Of a DNA stretch of 64,000 nucleotides, positions 26,715 through 35,641 are shown piece by piece. The DNA comes from Flavisphingomonas formosensis (GTDB lineage Bacteria; Pseudomonadota; Alphaproteobacteria; Sphingomonadales; Sphingomonadaceae). Below the pieces are notes generated by a model. The model worked only from the letters and a program-made list of their open reading frames with translations. It was not told where the DNA came from and ran no database searches. A program made the position numbers and the translations under genes. Where the stretch lies: contig NZ_WRPK01000005.1 in NCBI RefSeq assembly GCF_009755815.1, positions 62,001 to 126,000 of the forward strand, in the 5' to 3' direction. Numbering within the stretch: the stretch's first letter is position 1; each line of letters opens with the position of its first letter.

Positions 26715-27935
26715 TCAGCGTGTCGGGTGGAACCCATTTAGGAACTCGTTGATCCGTTCGGGATCGAAGATGCGCCCATCGAAGAATCGATCGGGTCCGA
26801 GCGTGATGCCCGCGCCCCCGCGCGAACCGACCGCGAGCGGCAGGCCGAGCGCTCCTTCCACCTTCATGCTGGCCCCAGGCATCGGCACCTGCGTGCCGGT
26901 GAGCGCCCGGCGGAAGACATCGGGCCGGAACACCGCGCCCGCGCGCGCGATGTGATCGGGCGAATGGTCGATCATGTTCCACCGAACTAGCTGGGAATAG
27001 ATCCACAACGCCTGGCTGCGCCAGGGGAAGGGCGTGGCTTCCCGCCCAAAAAGCAGATAATCGGGATTGACGATCGGGGCCTGCCCGGCGCGCACGACCA
27101 TCCGGCCGGTCAGCGCCCGCGCAATGAGGTCGGCGGGCTGATCGACATAGCGCGGGTCGGACAGAAGGTGCGAAAGCTCCCCATGATGGGCGGGATCGTC
27201 GCACCACGACGCCGCACGGATCAAGGCCCGCAGCAGGCGGTCGACAAGCGCCGGATTGTCTTCGAGCCAGGCTTCGCGGAAAGCCAGAACCTTCTCCACC
27301 CCCCGCTGCCAGATGCGCTCGCCGATCGCCGCCGTTTCGGCAAGCCCCGCCTCCACCGCCGCGCTGCCCCAAGGTTCGCCCGCGATGAAGCCGTCAATTT
27401 CGCCCGCGCGCATCGCCTCGACCGTCAGCGAGGGCGGCAGGACCCGCAGCACCACATCGCGATCGGGGTCCACGCCTGCGCTCGCGAGCCAGTAGCGCAG
27501 CATGATCGCATGGCTGGAAAAGCGATGGACCACGCCGATCACGGGCTTGCGCCGCCATAGCCCAATGGCGGCCGCGAAATCGTGTGCGGTGCCCAGCGGG
27601 TCGGCGAGCCGGCGCGCGTGATCGGGATCGAGCGCGGCGGCGAAATCGCACGCCATCACCAGCATATTGCCGTTGACGTTGAGCTTGTAAGGTGCGGCGA
27701 GCGCCGCGGGTTGCTGGCTAAGACCCAGGGTCACCGCCACTGCCAGTGGCGCGAGCATATGCGCTGCCTGTACCTGGCCGTAGACCAGCCGATCGCGCAG
27801 CGTCGCCCAACTGGTCGATCGGATGAGGTCGAGCGTCAGCCCTTCTTCTTCGGCAAAGCCCCGTTCCTTAGCGACAGCCAGTACGGCGACGTCAGTCAAC
27901 GGCAGGAAGGCGATGCGTAGAATATCCGTCATCAT
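26715..27935 (-). CDS. nasS: Nitrate sensor protein NasS (ABC-substrate-binding-like)
   Basis: A 406-residue cytoplasmic protein of the NrtA/NasS nitrate-binding family without a signal peptide. It has IAFLPLTDVAVLAVAKERGF at the N-terminus and the ligand-domain stretch AGEIDGFIAGEPWGSAAVEAG. In this family NasS holds NasT inactive when nitrate is absent and releases it when nitrate or nitrite binds. Its ATG overlaps the nasT stop as ATGA. The transporter leader begins within 60 bases of its stop. Confidence 0.93.
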   Translation of the reverse strand: MMTDILRIAFLPLTDVAVLAVAKERGFAEEEGLTLDLIRSTSWATLRDRLVYGQVQAAHMLAPLAVAVTLGLSQQPAALAAPYKLNVNGNMLVMACDFAAALDPDHARRLADPLGTAHDFAAAIGLWRRKPVIGVVHRFSSHAIMLRYWLASAGVDPDRDVVLRVLPPSLTVEAMRAGEIDGFIAGEPWGSAAVEAGLAETAAIGERIWQRGVEKVLAFREAWLEDNPALVDRLLRALIRAASWCDDPAHHGELSHLLSDPRYVDQPADLIARALTGRMVVRAGQAPIVNPDYLLFGREATPFPWRSQALWIYSQLVRWNMIDHSPDHIARAGAVFRPDVFRRALTGTQVPMPGASMKVEGALGLPLAVGSRGGAGITLGPDRFFDGRIFDPERINEFLNGFHPTR

Positions 27936-28510
27936 ACCCCTCCCAACAGGTCACTGGCGGTGATGAGCGCCTGCGCCACGTCCACGATCCTCTTCCCCTG
28001 GTTCATCGCACTAGAACGCAGCAGCGCATAGGCTTCCTGCTCGCTCAAGGATCGCTGGTTCATCAGGATCGACTTTGCGCGATCGATGATCTTGCGATCG
28101 CTAAGCGCGGTGCGCGCCTCCTCCAGCTCGGCCTGCATCTGGGCAAAGGCGTTGAAGCGGCGGACAGCCAGTTCCAGCACCGGCTTCACCCGTTCCTTGC
28201 GCAATCCGTCGACCACATAGGCGGATATGCCGGCGTCGATCGCCGCGCCGATCATCGCGTCGTCCGACTGGTCGACGAACATCGCGATCGGCCGGGCGAG
28301 GGCGCGGCTGACCGTCAGCATTTCCTCCAGCGTGTCGCGGCTGGGATTGCCCAGGTCCATCAGCACGACGTCGGGCGCCATCCGCTCCAGCCGGGCGACG
28401 AAGGCGCCGCGCGGCGAGACGATCTGGATATCGTCATAACCCGCATCGCGCAGTCCTTCCTCCAGGACGGTCGCTCGCAGGCCGCTGTCATCGATGATGA
28501 CGATTCTCAT
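27932..28510 (-). CDS. nasT: ANTAR-domain antiterminator NasT
   Basis: A 192-residue protein with an N-terminal receiver-like domain (MRIVIIDDSGLRATVLEEGL; the phosphoacceptor region is DVVLMDLGNPS) and a C-terminal ANTAR RNA-binding domain (DRKIIDRAKSILMNQRSLSE, AYALLRSSAMNQGKRI). It binds two-hairpin leader RNAs and prevents terminator formation. Two matching leaders are present downstream, before the transporter and nirB. The start at 28510 gives the family length; an in-frame ATG further upstream would add 32 unrelated residues. Confidence 0.94.
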   Translation of the reverse strand: MRIVIIDDSGLRATVLEEGLRDAGYDDIQIVSPRGAFVARLERMAPDVVLMDLGNPSRDTLEEMLTVSRALARPIAMFVDQSDDAMIGAAIDAGISAYVVDGLRKERVKPVLELAVRRFNAFAQMQAELEEARTALSDRKIIDRAKSILMNQRSLSEQEAYALLRSSAMNQGKRIVDVAQALITASDLLGGV

Positions 28511-28879
28511 GGGGCTGACTTGCAAGGCATGAGGGCTGCAGGTCGGGCAATCACATCGCGCGGTCAAGGGGGAGCACCGGCAAACAGCCCCATTCTCGCC
28601 TCTCATGGACGCCGCCTAACAGACTAATCAACCTTATTGGCGAAATGGTCGAGGGAGATAGCGACCGTATATAGTCGCCGCGCCTCAGCACCGCAGCCCA
28701 TGCCGAGACCCACTTCATCGATGTCCACAAACATGACAACCGCGCTGGCAGGACGGCTGGCGGACACCGCTGAACGTCGGCTTCGACAAGGAACTGACGT
28801 CCGACCTATGACATCGGAGTGGCAGGAATGTCCCGAGCGCCCATTTCCGGCTCTCCACCGGAAGCGGGCGCCATCGGGT
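28511..28879. other. Upstream region of nasTS and degenerate DNA
   Basis: This should hold the nasT promoter on the minus strand, but no clear sigma-70 or sigma-54 pair was found. The 10-mer TGCCTTGCAA at 28520-28529 (minus strand) also occurs at 26689-26698 near the transporter leader. The rest contains only short frames with no recognised family and runs into the integrase pseudogene. Confidence 0.4.
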
Positions 28880-29517
28880 TCAAATCTCGGTGTTCTCGGC
28901 GAGGGCAAGAGCATCCTCCGCGTCGATTCCAGCGTAGCGGACCGTATTCTCGATCTTGCTGTGGCCGAGCAGGATCTGAATGGCACGAAGGTTGCCGGTG
29001 GCCCGATAGATTATCGATGCCTTCGTTCGGCGAAGTGAGTGCGTGCGATACTCGCTTCGCATGAGACCGACACCTGTTACCCATTCGTCGACAAGCCTCG
29101 CATACTGCGGGTGCTGAGATGCCCACCGTGATCAACCCTGCTGGGAAAGACATAATCGTCCACCGCGCCGCCGCGCCGATCCAGCCACGCCCGCAGGCTC
29201 GCCCGAGCGTCCGGCAGTAGCTCGAACTGAACGGGTCTTCCCGTCTTCTGCTGCATCACGATTGCCCGTGTCTGGATCAGTCCGCCGCTAACAATGTCGC
29301 CGATCTTGATCTGCACGAGGTCGCAGCCCCGAAGCTTGCTGTCGATCGCCAGATCGAACAGTGCCGATCCCGCAGACGGCGGCGCTGATTACGGTGAAAA
29401 CGGATTTCCCAGATCTGCTTCGGTTTTAGAGCCCGCTTTGCACCCACGGTCTTGCCGGCATTCCAAACAGGGCGCTTGCTGGCAGCGGCTTCGGTTTTCA
29501 GGCATCTCCATGGTCGT
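28880..29517 (-). pseudogene. Tyrosine recombinase/integrase pseudogene
   Basis: Read across frames, the minus strand encodes most of a small proteobacterial site-specific integrase: KRPVWNAGKTVGAKRALKPK, then LFDLAIDSKLRGCDLVQIKI, then GRPVQFELLP and YVFPSRVDHGGHLSTR, then the catalytic end THSLRRTKASIIYRATGN and LLGHSKIENTVRY. Two single-base deletions, near 29363 and 29107, break the frame, and the first codons also look shifted. The catalytic Arg and His-rich end are intact, but no full-length protein can be made. Confidence 0.82.
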
Positions 29518-29734
29518 TCTCCTATGGCCACATTGGCCACCTGCAGAACGCTCGCCGGCGAGGAGGCGGACGAATGGCTTTGGGGCTTGTGCCGACCAGT
29601 TGAAGTCATTCGCTGACCGGGAGTAAATGTCTGCTTCTGCCAGAAGCTACCGGTCGAACTCTTCGGGGCGACCACCATTCCGCGGGTACGCTCACCCTCT
29701 CAAGCAGTTACTCGGTAAAAGGCCGCGATCGCTG

Positions 29735-30658
29735 TCAATATCCGCGCGAACGGTCGATTACCTCCAGGGCCTCGCCCCGCTGATGACGTCGTATGTTCTC
29801 CAAAAGGATGGGCGCGGCTGTTTCGGGTTGGGTCATGCTCGCGACGTGCGGCGTCAGGAATATTCTCGGGTGCGTCCAGAAGGGATGCTCGTGGTGCAGA
29901 GGTTCCGGCTCGGCAACGTCCAGGATCGCGCGGGAGAGATGGCAGGCATCGAGCGCTTCGATCAAATCCTCATCAACCAAATGCCCCCCACGGCCAACGT
30001 TGATAAGCGCCGCCCCCTTGGGCAGGGCTGCAAAGAGGCGGCGGTCGAGAATGCCTCGTGTCGTCTCGGTGAGCGGAAGCAGGCAAACCAGCATGTCGCA
30101 GCCAGCCAAAAACGGCTGCAACTGATCGGCTCCGGCGTAGCTATCGACCTGCTCCATGCGGCGCGGCGAACGATTCCAGCCGCGCAGATCGAAACCATAA
30201 GTGGCGAGCCGCGCCAGCACGGCTTGCCCAAGCACACCCATGCCCATCACGCCGATCGTTCGTGCAGACGCCGGCGGCACTTCAAGGGGGTTCCAGATCC
30301 GTTTCGGCCGGGTCTCGATATAGTCGAAGAAGTCGCGATGCAGCGCCAGCACGGCAAGGCTGACATACTCTACCATGCCATTGATGATGCCGGGCTCGAC
30401 CATCCTGACAATGGGAATGTGATCGGGAATCTTGGAAAAGTCGACGTGATCGACGCCAGCGCCCGACGAGAACAGGACTTTCAGCCGGGGCAGCGATGCG
30501 AGAAGCTCAGGCGGCGCCTGCCAGGCAATCAGATATTCAACATCGGTCAGGTCACCCGCATCGGGCCACACGCGAAAGTCGAGATCGGGAGCGTGCTCGG
30601 CGAAATACGTGGCCCATGCGGGTCCGCGGGCTTCGTCCGATCGATAGAGAATGCTCAT
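29735..30658 (-). CDS. D-2-hydroxyacid dehydrogenase (glyoxylate/hydroxypyruvate reductase type)
   Basis: A 307-residue NAD(P)-dependent reductase resembling GhrA. The dinucleotide-binding motif is GVMGMGVLGQAVL. Other family segments are LPLTETTRGILD, INVGRGGHLVDEDLIEALD and DVAEPEPLHHEHPFW, with the catalytic His in LTPHVAS. The stop lies beyond the integrase remnant, and its start is six bases from the IlvD/Edd dehydratase stop, so the two are probably co-transcribed. Together they suggest sugar-acid or 2-oxo/2-hydroxyacid metabolism. Confidence 0.88.
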   Translation of the reverse strand: MSILYRSDEARGPAWATYFAEHAPDLDFRVWPDAGDLTDVEYLIAWQAPPELLASLPRLKVLFSSGAGVDHVDFSKIPDHIPIVRMVEPGIINGMVEYVSLAVLALHRDFFDYIETRPKRIWNPLEVPPASARTIGVMGMGVLGQAVLARLATYGFDLRGWNRSPRRMEQVDSYAGADQLQPFLAGCDMLVCLLPLTETTRGILDRRLFAALPKGAALINVGRGGHLVDEDLIEALDACHLSRAILDVAEPEPLHHEHPFWTHPRIFLTPHVASMTQPETAAPILLENIRRHQRGEALEVIDRSRGY

Positions 30659-30664
30659 GATGGG

Positions 30665-32422
30665 TCACCAGCCCCCGACCCAGCCGTCGAACAGTCCATC
30701 CGGAAGGGTTTCTGTATCGGCACCACGGAGAAAGTCGAAGTCACAGCCACGATGGGCCTGCTCGACATGCTGGTTGTAAAGGCTGCGGTATCCACGCGTA
30801 TGTGACTGCGGCGACGCGCGCCACTCACGACGACGCCGTTCCAGCTCCGTTTCATCGACGCAAAGATCCAGCCGTCGCTCGGCCACATCGAGTTCGATGA
30901 TGTCGCCGTCGCGGACCAAAGCCAACGGGCCGCCGACCGCAGCCTCGGGCGAGACGTGGAGGACGGCGGCGCCGTAGGCAGTGCCGCTCATCCGTGCATC
31001 CGAGATACGGAGGATATCCCGCACGCCACGTTCAAGCAGCCGGCGGGGAAGGGGCAGCATACCCCATTCCGGCATCGCCGCGCCGACCGGACCGGCGTTT
31101 CGCAGGATCAAAACACTTTTCTCATCAATATCCAGCGTCGGATCATCGATCCGGTCGGCAACCGTCTGCACATCCTCGAATACGATCGCACGGCCGCGAT
31201 GCCGGAACAGCCTCGGATCGGCTGCGCAGGCCTTCATCACCGCGCCATCCGGCGCAAGGTTGCCGCGCACCACTACGAGCGGCTCCCCCACCCTTACGGG
31301 CTTGTCGAGCGGACGGATGACGTCCGGATCCAGCACCTCGGCGGCATCTATGATCTCGCCCACCGTGCGCCCATCCACGGTGACGGCGTCCAGATGCAGG
31401 AAAGGCTTCAACCGCTTCATGAGCGCGGGCACGCCACCCGCCGCCATCAGCCGCTCGGTCAGATGCTCGCCGGCCGGCTGGACGTTCGCAATCAGCGGGA
31501 CCTGGCGGCCGATCTCGTCGAAGCGGTCAAGCGTCAAAGGCACGCCCGCTCGCCCGGCCAGCGCCAGCAAGTGGATGATGACGTTGGTGGAGCCGCCGAC
31601 CGCGCACAGAAGTGCGATCGCATTGTCAAACGCGCGTTGGTCGAGGATTTCGGTGCCCTGCGGCCAACCCGACTCGGCCAACCCAACGCTGCGGCGGCCG
31701 ACGTCGCGCGCGATGAAGCTGCGGCGGCGGTCGGCTGCAGGTACGAGACTGCTGCCGGGAAGGGAGAGGCCGAGCGCCTCGCAGATAGCCGCCATTGACG
31801 AAGCAGTACCCATCTCGGCGCAATGACCGACCGTCCCCATCACGTTGCGTTCGAGCTTCGAGAACTCGTCCTTCGTGGATTCGCCGGCGCGCATTTTATC
31901 GACCAGCCGCCACACGCCGGTAGCATTGGCGAGATCGCCGCCGGTGAAGGACCGCGGAGTCGCCGGGCCGCTGGCGAGGAATATGAAGGGAACGCGCGCG
32001 CTCACAGCTCCCATCAGCAGCGCCGGCTGTGTCTTGTCGCATCCGGCCAGCAGCAGCACCGCGTCAAACGGATAGCCGCGGATGCATTCTTCAACGTCCA
32101 TCGAGAGGAGGTTGCGGAATGGGAATGATGTGGGCTTGATGATGTTTTCGCTGAGCGACATCAGCGGCACCTCGAATGGTATGCCGCCCGCCTCTATGAT
32201 GCCGATCCGTGCCTCTTCCGCCAGCACCCGCAGGTTCAGGTTGCAGGGGTTGATGTCTGACCAAGTGTTCAGAATTCCGATCACGGGCCGGGACATGAGG
32301 TCCTCGCGGCTCCACCCCGCCGCGGCGAGAGTGCTGCGATGGACGAAGCCGGGCAGGTCGTCCTTGCGAAACCACCGCGCACTGCGAAGAGGATGCGCTT
32401 GCTCTGTCTCATCGCGGCTCAT
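30665..32422 (-). CDS. IlvD/Edd family dehydratase (sugar-acid dehydratase type)
   Basis: A 585-residue iron-sulfur dehydratase. Cluster and active-site segments are TWSDINPCNLN, LLAGCDKTQPA and GHCAEMGTASSMA. The form with DINPCN and a short N-terminus fits the pentonate/sugar-acid dehydratase branch rather than housekeeping IlvD. I chose the ATG at 32422 (MSRDETEQAH); a longer frame adds 23 unlikely residues. Next to a 2-hydroxyacid dehydrogenase, it most likely removes water from an aldonic acid to give a 2-keto-3-deoxy acid. The exact substrate is not visible. Confidence 0.9.
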   Translation of the reverse strand: MSRDETEQAHPLRSARWFRKDDLPGFVHRSTLAAAGWSREDLMSRPVIGILNTWSDINPCNLNLRVLAEEARIGIIEAGGIPFEVPLMSLSENIIKPTSFPFRNLLSMDVEECIRGYPFDAVLLLAGCDKTQPALLMGAVSARVPFIFLASGPATPRSFTGGDLANATGVWRLVDKMRAGESTKDEFSKLERNVMGTVGHCAEMGTASSMAAICEALGLSLPGSSLVPAADRRRSFIARDVGRRSVGLAESGWPQGTEILDQRAFDNAIALLCAVGGSTNVIIHLLALAGRAGVPLTLDRFDEIGRQVPLIANVQPAGEHLTERLMAAGGVPALMKRLKPFLHLDAVTVDGRTVGEIIDAAEVLDPDVIRPLDKPVRVGEPLVVVRGNLAPDGAVMKACAADPRLFRHRGRAIVFEDVQTVADRIDDPTLDIDEKSVLILRNAGPVGAAMPEWGMLPLPRRLLERGVRDILRISDARMSGTAYGAAVLHVSPEAAVGGPLALVRDGDIIELDVAERRLDLCVDETELERRRREWRASPQSHTRGYRSLYNQHVEQAHRGCDFDFLRGADTETLPDGLFDGWVGGW

Positions 32423-32623
32423 GCACCACCATAGAGTTGTTGAGATGAGGCAGACTTTACAGCGGTCGCGCGGCATGCACACGCCGTGCAATCATTCATT
32501 TCGGTATGAACCCGAGAAATAGTCGCTGCAATCGGCATCTTCTGTCAGTCGCTACGAAGACAATTTCGCGGCGGGACCAAGCGGCTTCCGCTCCGAACAA
32601 CAGCCGGCAAGAGAGCGCGTCTT

Positions 32624-33292
32624 ATGAGCCAGTTCAAACCGAAGTATATCACTTTCGATTGCTACGGCACCCTCACGAACTTTGAAATGGCACCGTCGGC
32701 GCGCAGGCTTTTCGCCGACCGCATTGCGCCGGAGCAAATGGAAGCCTTCGTCGAAGATTTCAGGGTGTACCGCCTGGACGAGGTGCTAGGCGACTGGAAG
32801 CCATACAGCGATGTCGTGAGCAACGCGGTCGAGCGGACGTGCCGCAAGTGGAAGCTCGATTTCAACGAGGCCGACGCGGCGGCGATTTATGACGCCGTGC
32901 CGACCTGGGGGCCGCACCCCGACGTGCCAGAGGGCCTCTCTAAGGTTGCCAAGGAGATCCCGCTTGTGATTCTATCAAATGCGATGAATTCCCAGATTCA
33001 CGATAACGTGGCAAAGCTCGGCGCGCCAATTGCGCATGTCTTCACAGCAGAAGACGCACAGGCTTATAAGCCACGGCTTCGCGCGTTTGAATACGCCATC
33101 GATCAGCTCGGCTGCGCGCCCGAGGACATGATGCATGTCTCTTCGAGCTTCCGCTATGACCACATGTCGGCCTACGATCTGGGCTATGGTGCGCGTGTGT
33201 TCGTTGCACGGGGACATGAGCCGTCGCTGCCGGTTTACGCGACGCACGAGATCAAGGACATCGGAGGCCTTGCTGCGACCGTAGGCCTTTGA
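32624..33292 (+). CDS. HAD-superfamily hydrolase, haloacid-dehalogenase-like
   Basis: A 222-residue protein with the HAD nucleophile motif FDCYGTLTNFE near residue 11, motif II LSNAMN, a conserved Lys in AYKPRLRAFEYA and a C-terminal motif VSSSFRYDHMSAYDLG. It resembles annotated haloacid dehalogenase type II proteins. However, the dehalogenase signature SSNxWD is replaced by SSSFRYD, so true dehalogenation is doubtful. It diverges from the IlvD/Edd gene across about 200 bases, so a phosphatase or related role in that sugar-acid pathway is possible. Confidence 0.82.
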   Translation: MSQFKPKYITFDCYGTLTNFEMAPSARRLFADRIAPEQMEAFVEDFRVYRLDEVLGDWKPYSDVVSNAVERTCRKWKLDFNEADAAAIYDAVPTWGPHPDVPEGLSKVAKEIPLVILSNAMNSQIHDNVAKLGAPIAHVFTAEDAQAYKPRLRAFEYAIDQLGCAPEDMMHVSSSFRYDHMSAYDLGYGARVFVARGHEPSLPVYATHEIKDIGGLAATVGL

Positions 33293-33907
33293 TGGTTCGG
33301 CTCTGTTCCAAGCTATTGGCGTAAGCCGCTGCGGCGATCCGATCAGGCCCCTGCATCGGATCGCCGACATCATCAGCGGGGCAAGCCCGATCTTCGACCC
33401 CGCCCTCCCATCCTAGGTCGCAGACTTTTAGCGTGTCACCGATTGGGCTAGTCAACCAGTAGATGCCGTCGCTCGTACCAAGTGCAATCAAGTTCAGTTC
33501 TCCCGGGCGTCGGGGCAGAGGAGACACACCGACACCTGCAGGTGGCATCTTCTCTCTACGGCGGGAATGACAATGGCGCCGTCGACCGTGTGAACATCTG
33601 CTCCTGCCGAGACCTGCCGCGCACCCGATGCGCCGGAAACGGCAGCGAAGTCCCACGAAGCGGAGCTCGCTCCGCGCGGCAGCCGACGCGGTTCAGTCGT
33701 TTGACGGCGGTTTGTTGAATGGCCGCTTCCTCCGACACTTGCCGCTGACGTGGCGCGAACTTTTCGGCAGCAGCGCGCCTCATAGTCGGCGGTTCCAGCT
33801 AACTTACGCTGGCCACGAAACCGGCCGCTCGTTCGTTGCCGTCGTTGGCTCAGCAGGCCGAGAGTAATACAGCACTTGGGGCACTACGACCAAAGGGTGT
33901 AACGCCC
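33293..33907. other. Gene-free, partly degenerate stretch
   Basis: About 615 bases without a credible gene. On the minus strand at about 33405-33495 a stretch reads like former coding sequence (LNLIALGTSDGIYWLTSPI), but no intact frame or recognised family supports a gene. The plus-strand frame 33628-33867 also has no family match I recognise. Confidence 0.4.
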
Positions 33908-34363
33908 TTACTGATGACCCGCGGAAGTCGCCAGAACAGGCACTACGAACCTGATTGTTCGCTGGTCGAGGGTCTGATGATTGGCGTTAACCAGCTCGAC
34001 GAGGACCTTGTGCGGACCCACCGGCAATCCGGTGAGGATGATCTGTTCCCCGCTCGCGTCGGCCCAATGCCACGGTAGATCGTCCACGGTCACATGGATG
34101 TGACCGATGCGGGGCGAGACGTCTAGCGCCGCCGGCCCGAACACCTGGATGATGCGCAGGTTCTCGGCACGGTACTGGATGAACACGCGCCCTTTGGCGA
34201 GGGCCTCCGGTATCGGCGGATCGACGATCAGGCGCGCGGGCGGCTCATTCTCGATCGGAACGACGGCCGCTGGCCCGCGCACATCGCGCGCGGACTGAGC
34301 GGAAGCGCTGGTTGCCGTCATGATCAAAGCTCCGGAAAGGGCGAGCGGGATCGAGCGCATCAT
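33908..34363 (-). CDS. Exported DUF6130-like protein
   Basis: A protein of about 151 residues with a signal peptide (MMRSIPLALSGALIMTATSASA). Its small beta-rich domain contains RIGHIHVTVDDLPWHWADA and GPHKVLVELVNANHQ, which I associate with the DUF6130 family of unknown function. The start may be 34363 or 34360, where adjacent Met codons occur; an upstream ATG at 34390 would give an atypical signal peptide. It is divergent from the following alpha/beta hydrolase. The His-rich pattern is compatible with metal binding, but no function is assigned. Confidence 0.75.
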   Translation of the reverse strand: MMRSIPLALSGALIMTATSASAQSARDVRGPAAVVPIENEPPARLIVDPPIPEALAKGRVFIQYRAENLRIIQVFGPAALDVSPRIGHIHVTVDDLPWHWADASGEQIILTGLPVGPHKVLVELVNANHQTLDQRTIRFVVPVLATSAGHQ

Positions 34364-34608
34364 TGTCCTCGCTTCGGCGAAGGATCGCATGTCGTTTCTG
34401 CTGCGCGCAATCCGTCCGCCGCGCGAGACAGTCGTCGCGAGGAATCGTGAGGATCCGTGAGCGCAAGCGGCGGTCCTCCGCTCGCCTCACACCTGCTCTC
34501 GCCGCTTCACAGCGTCTCACTGTCCCCGCGCCCGGTGGCGCCGCACTGTCGTGAGCGCACCTCCCGGCCGCCGTCAAGCCCGGGCCAAGTCCTGCAAGGA
34601 GATGTCGG

Positions 34609-35592
34609 ATGTCCTATCACGTGACCCGCGGCGCCGGTTTGAAACTGGCAAGCGCGCTGTTCTTACTCGCTCCCCAGATGCCCGCGGTCGCATCGCCCGG
34701 ACTTCAGGCGGGAGCCGCGATCCCGCCTGTCATTCATTATCGCACAGTCAAGTTGGATGGCGTCGATATCTTCTATCGGGAGGCCGGGCCGGCCGACGCA
34801 CCCGTCGTGCTGCTTCTCCACGGGTTCCCGACATCGTCGCACATGTTCCGGCGACTGATCCCGGCTCTGGCGGACCGTTATCATGTCATCGCGCCCGACT
34901 ATCCAGGGTTCGGGGAAAGCGGCGCGCCCGATCACACAGCCTTCAAATACAGCTTCGGTCACTACGCCGACCTGATGGACAGCCTCATGATTCATCTCGG
35001 CGCTACCCGGTACGCGATGTACGTCATGGATTATGGCGCGCCCGTCGGGTTCAGGCTCGCGCTCAAGCATCCGGAAAAGGTGAGCGCGCTCATCATCCAG
35101 AACGGCAACGCCTATGAGGAAGGGTTGAAAGCCTTCTGGGATCCGATCAAGGCCTATTGGGCCGACGGTTCGGAGGCTCACCGTCAGGCAATAAGCGTGC
35201 TGGTCGCACCCGAGACCACGAAGTTCCAGTATACGGACGGCATGAGCGATGTCGCCCGGATCGACCCGGACAACTGGCATCACGATCAGGCGCTGCTGGA
35301 TCGTCCCGGCAATCGCGATATCCAGCTCGACCTGTTCCTGGACTACGGAACGAACGTCCCGCTTTACCCTCAGTTTCAGGCTTTCTTCCGCAAATACCAG
35401 CCCCCGGCGATCATCATCTGGGGCAAGAACGACAAGATTTTCCCGGCCGACGGCGCTTATCCTTACAAGCGGGATCTTCCGCACGCCGAGTTCCACATTC
35501 TGGATAGCGGCCACTTTGTGCTCGAGGACCAGTTCGAGGTCGCAGAGCCGCTGATCCACGACTTCCTTGATCGCACGCTCGCGCGCCGCTGA
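34609..35592 (+). CDS. Exported alpha/beta hydrolase (epoxide hydrolase/haloalkane dehalogenase type)
   Basis: A 327-residue alpha/beta hydrolase with a signal peptide ending near ASP at residue 29. The oxyanion segment is LLLHGFPTSSHMF. The nucleophile elbow VMDYGAPVG carries Asp instead of Ser, as in epoxide hydrolases and haloalkane dehalogenases. The acid/His region is WGKNDKIFP and LDSGHFVLED. CAAGGAG is upstream of the ATG. It is followed by an SDR gene 49 bases downstream. Periplasmic location is inferred from the signal sequence; the substrate is unknown. Confidence 0.85.
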   Translation: MSYHVTRGAGLKLASALFLLAPQMPAVASPGLQAGAAIPPVIHYRTVKLDGVDIFYREAGPADAPVVLLLHGFPTSSHMFRRLIPALADRYHVIAPDYPGFGESGAPDHTAFKYSFGHYADLMDSLMIHLGATRYAMYVMDYGAPVGFRLALKHPEKVSALIIQNGNAYEEGLKAFWDPIKAYWADGSEAHRQAISVLVAPETTKFQYTDGMSDVARIDPDNWHHDQALLDRPGNRDIQLDLFLDYGTNVPLYPQFQAFFRKYQPPAIIIWGKNDKIFPADGAYPYKRDLPHAEFHILDSGHFVLEDQFEVAEPLIHDFLDRTLARR

Positions 35593-35641
35593 CGACCAGC
35601 GGCGCTCGAGCTCCCACCAAATCTCAGAAAAGGAACAGGTC

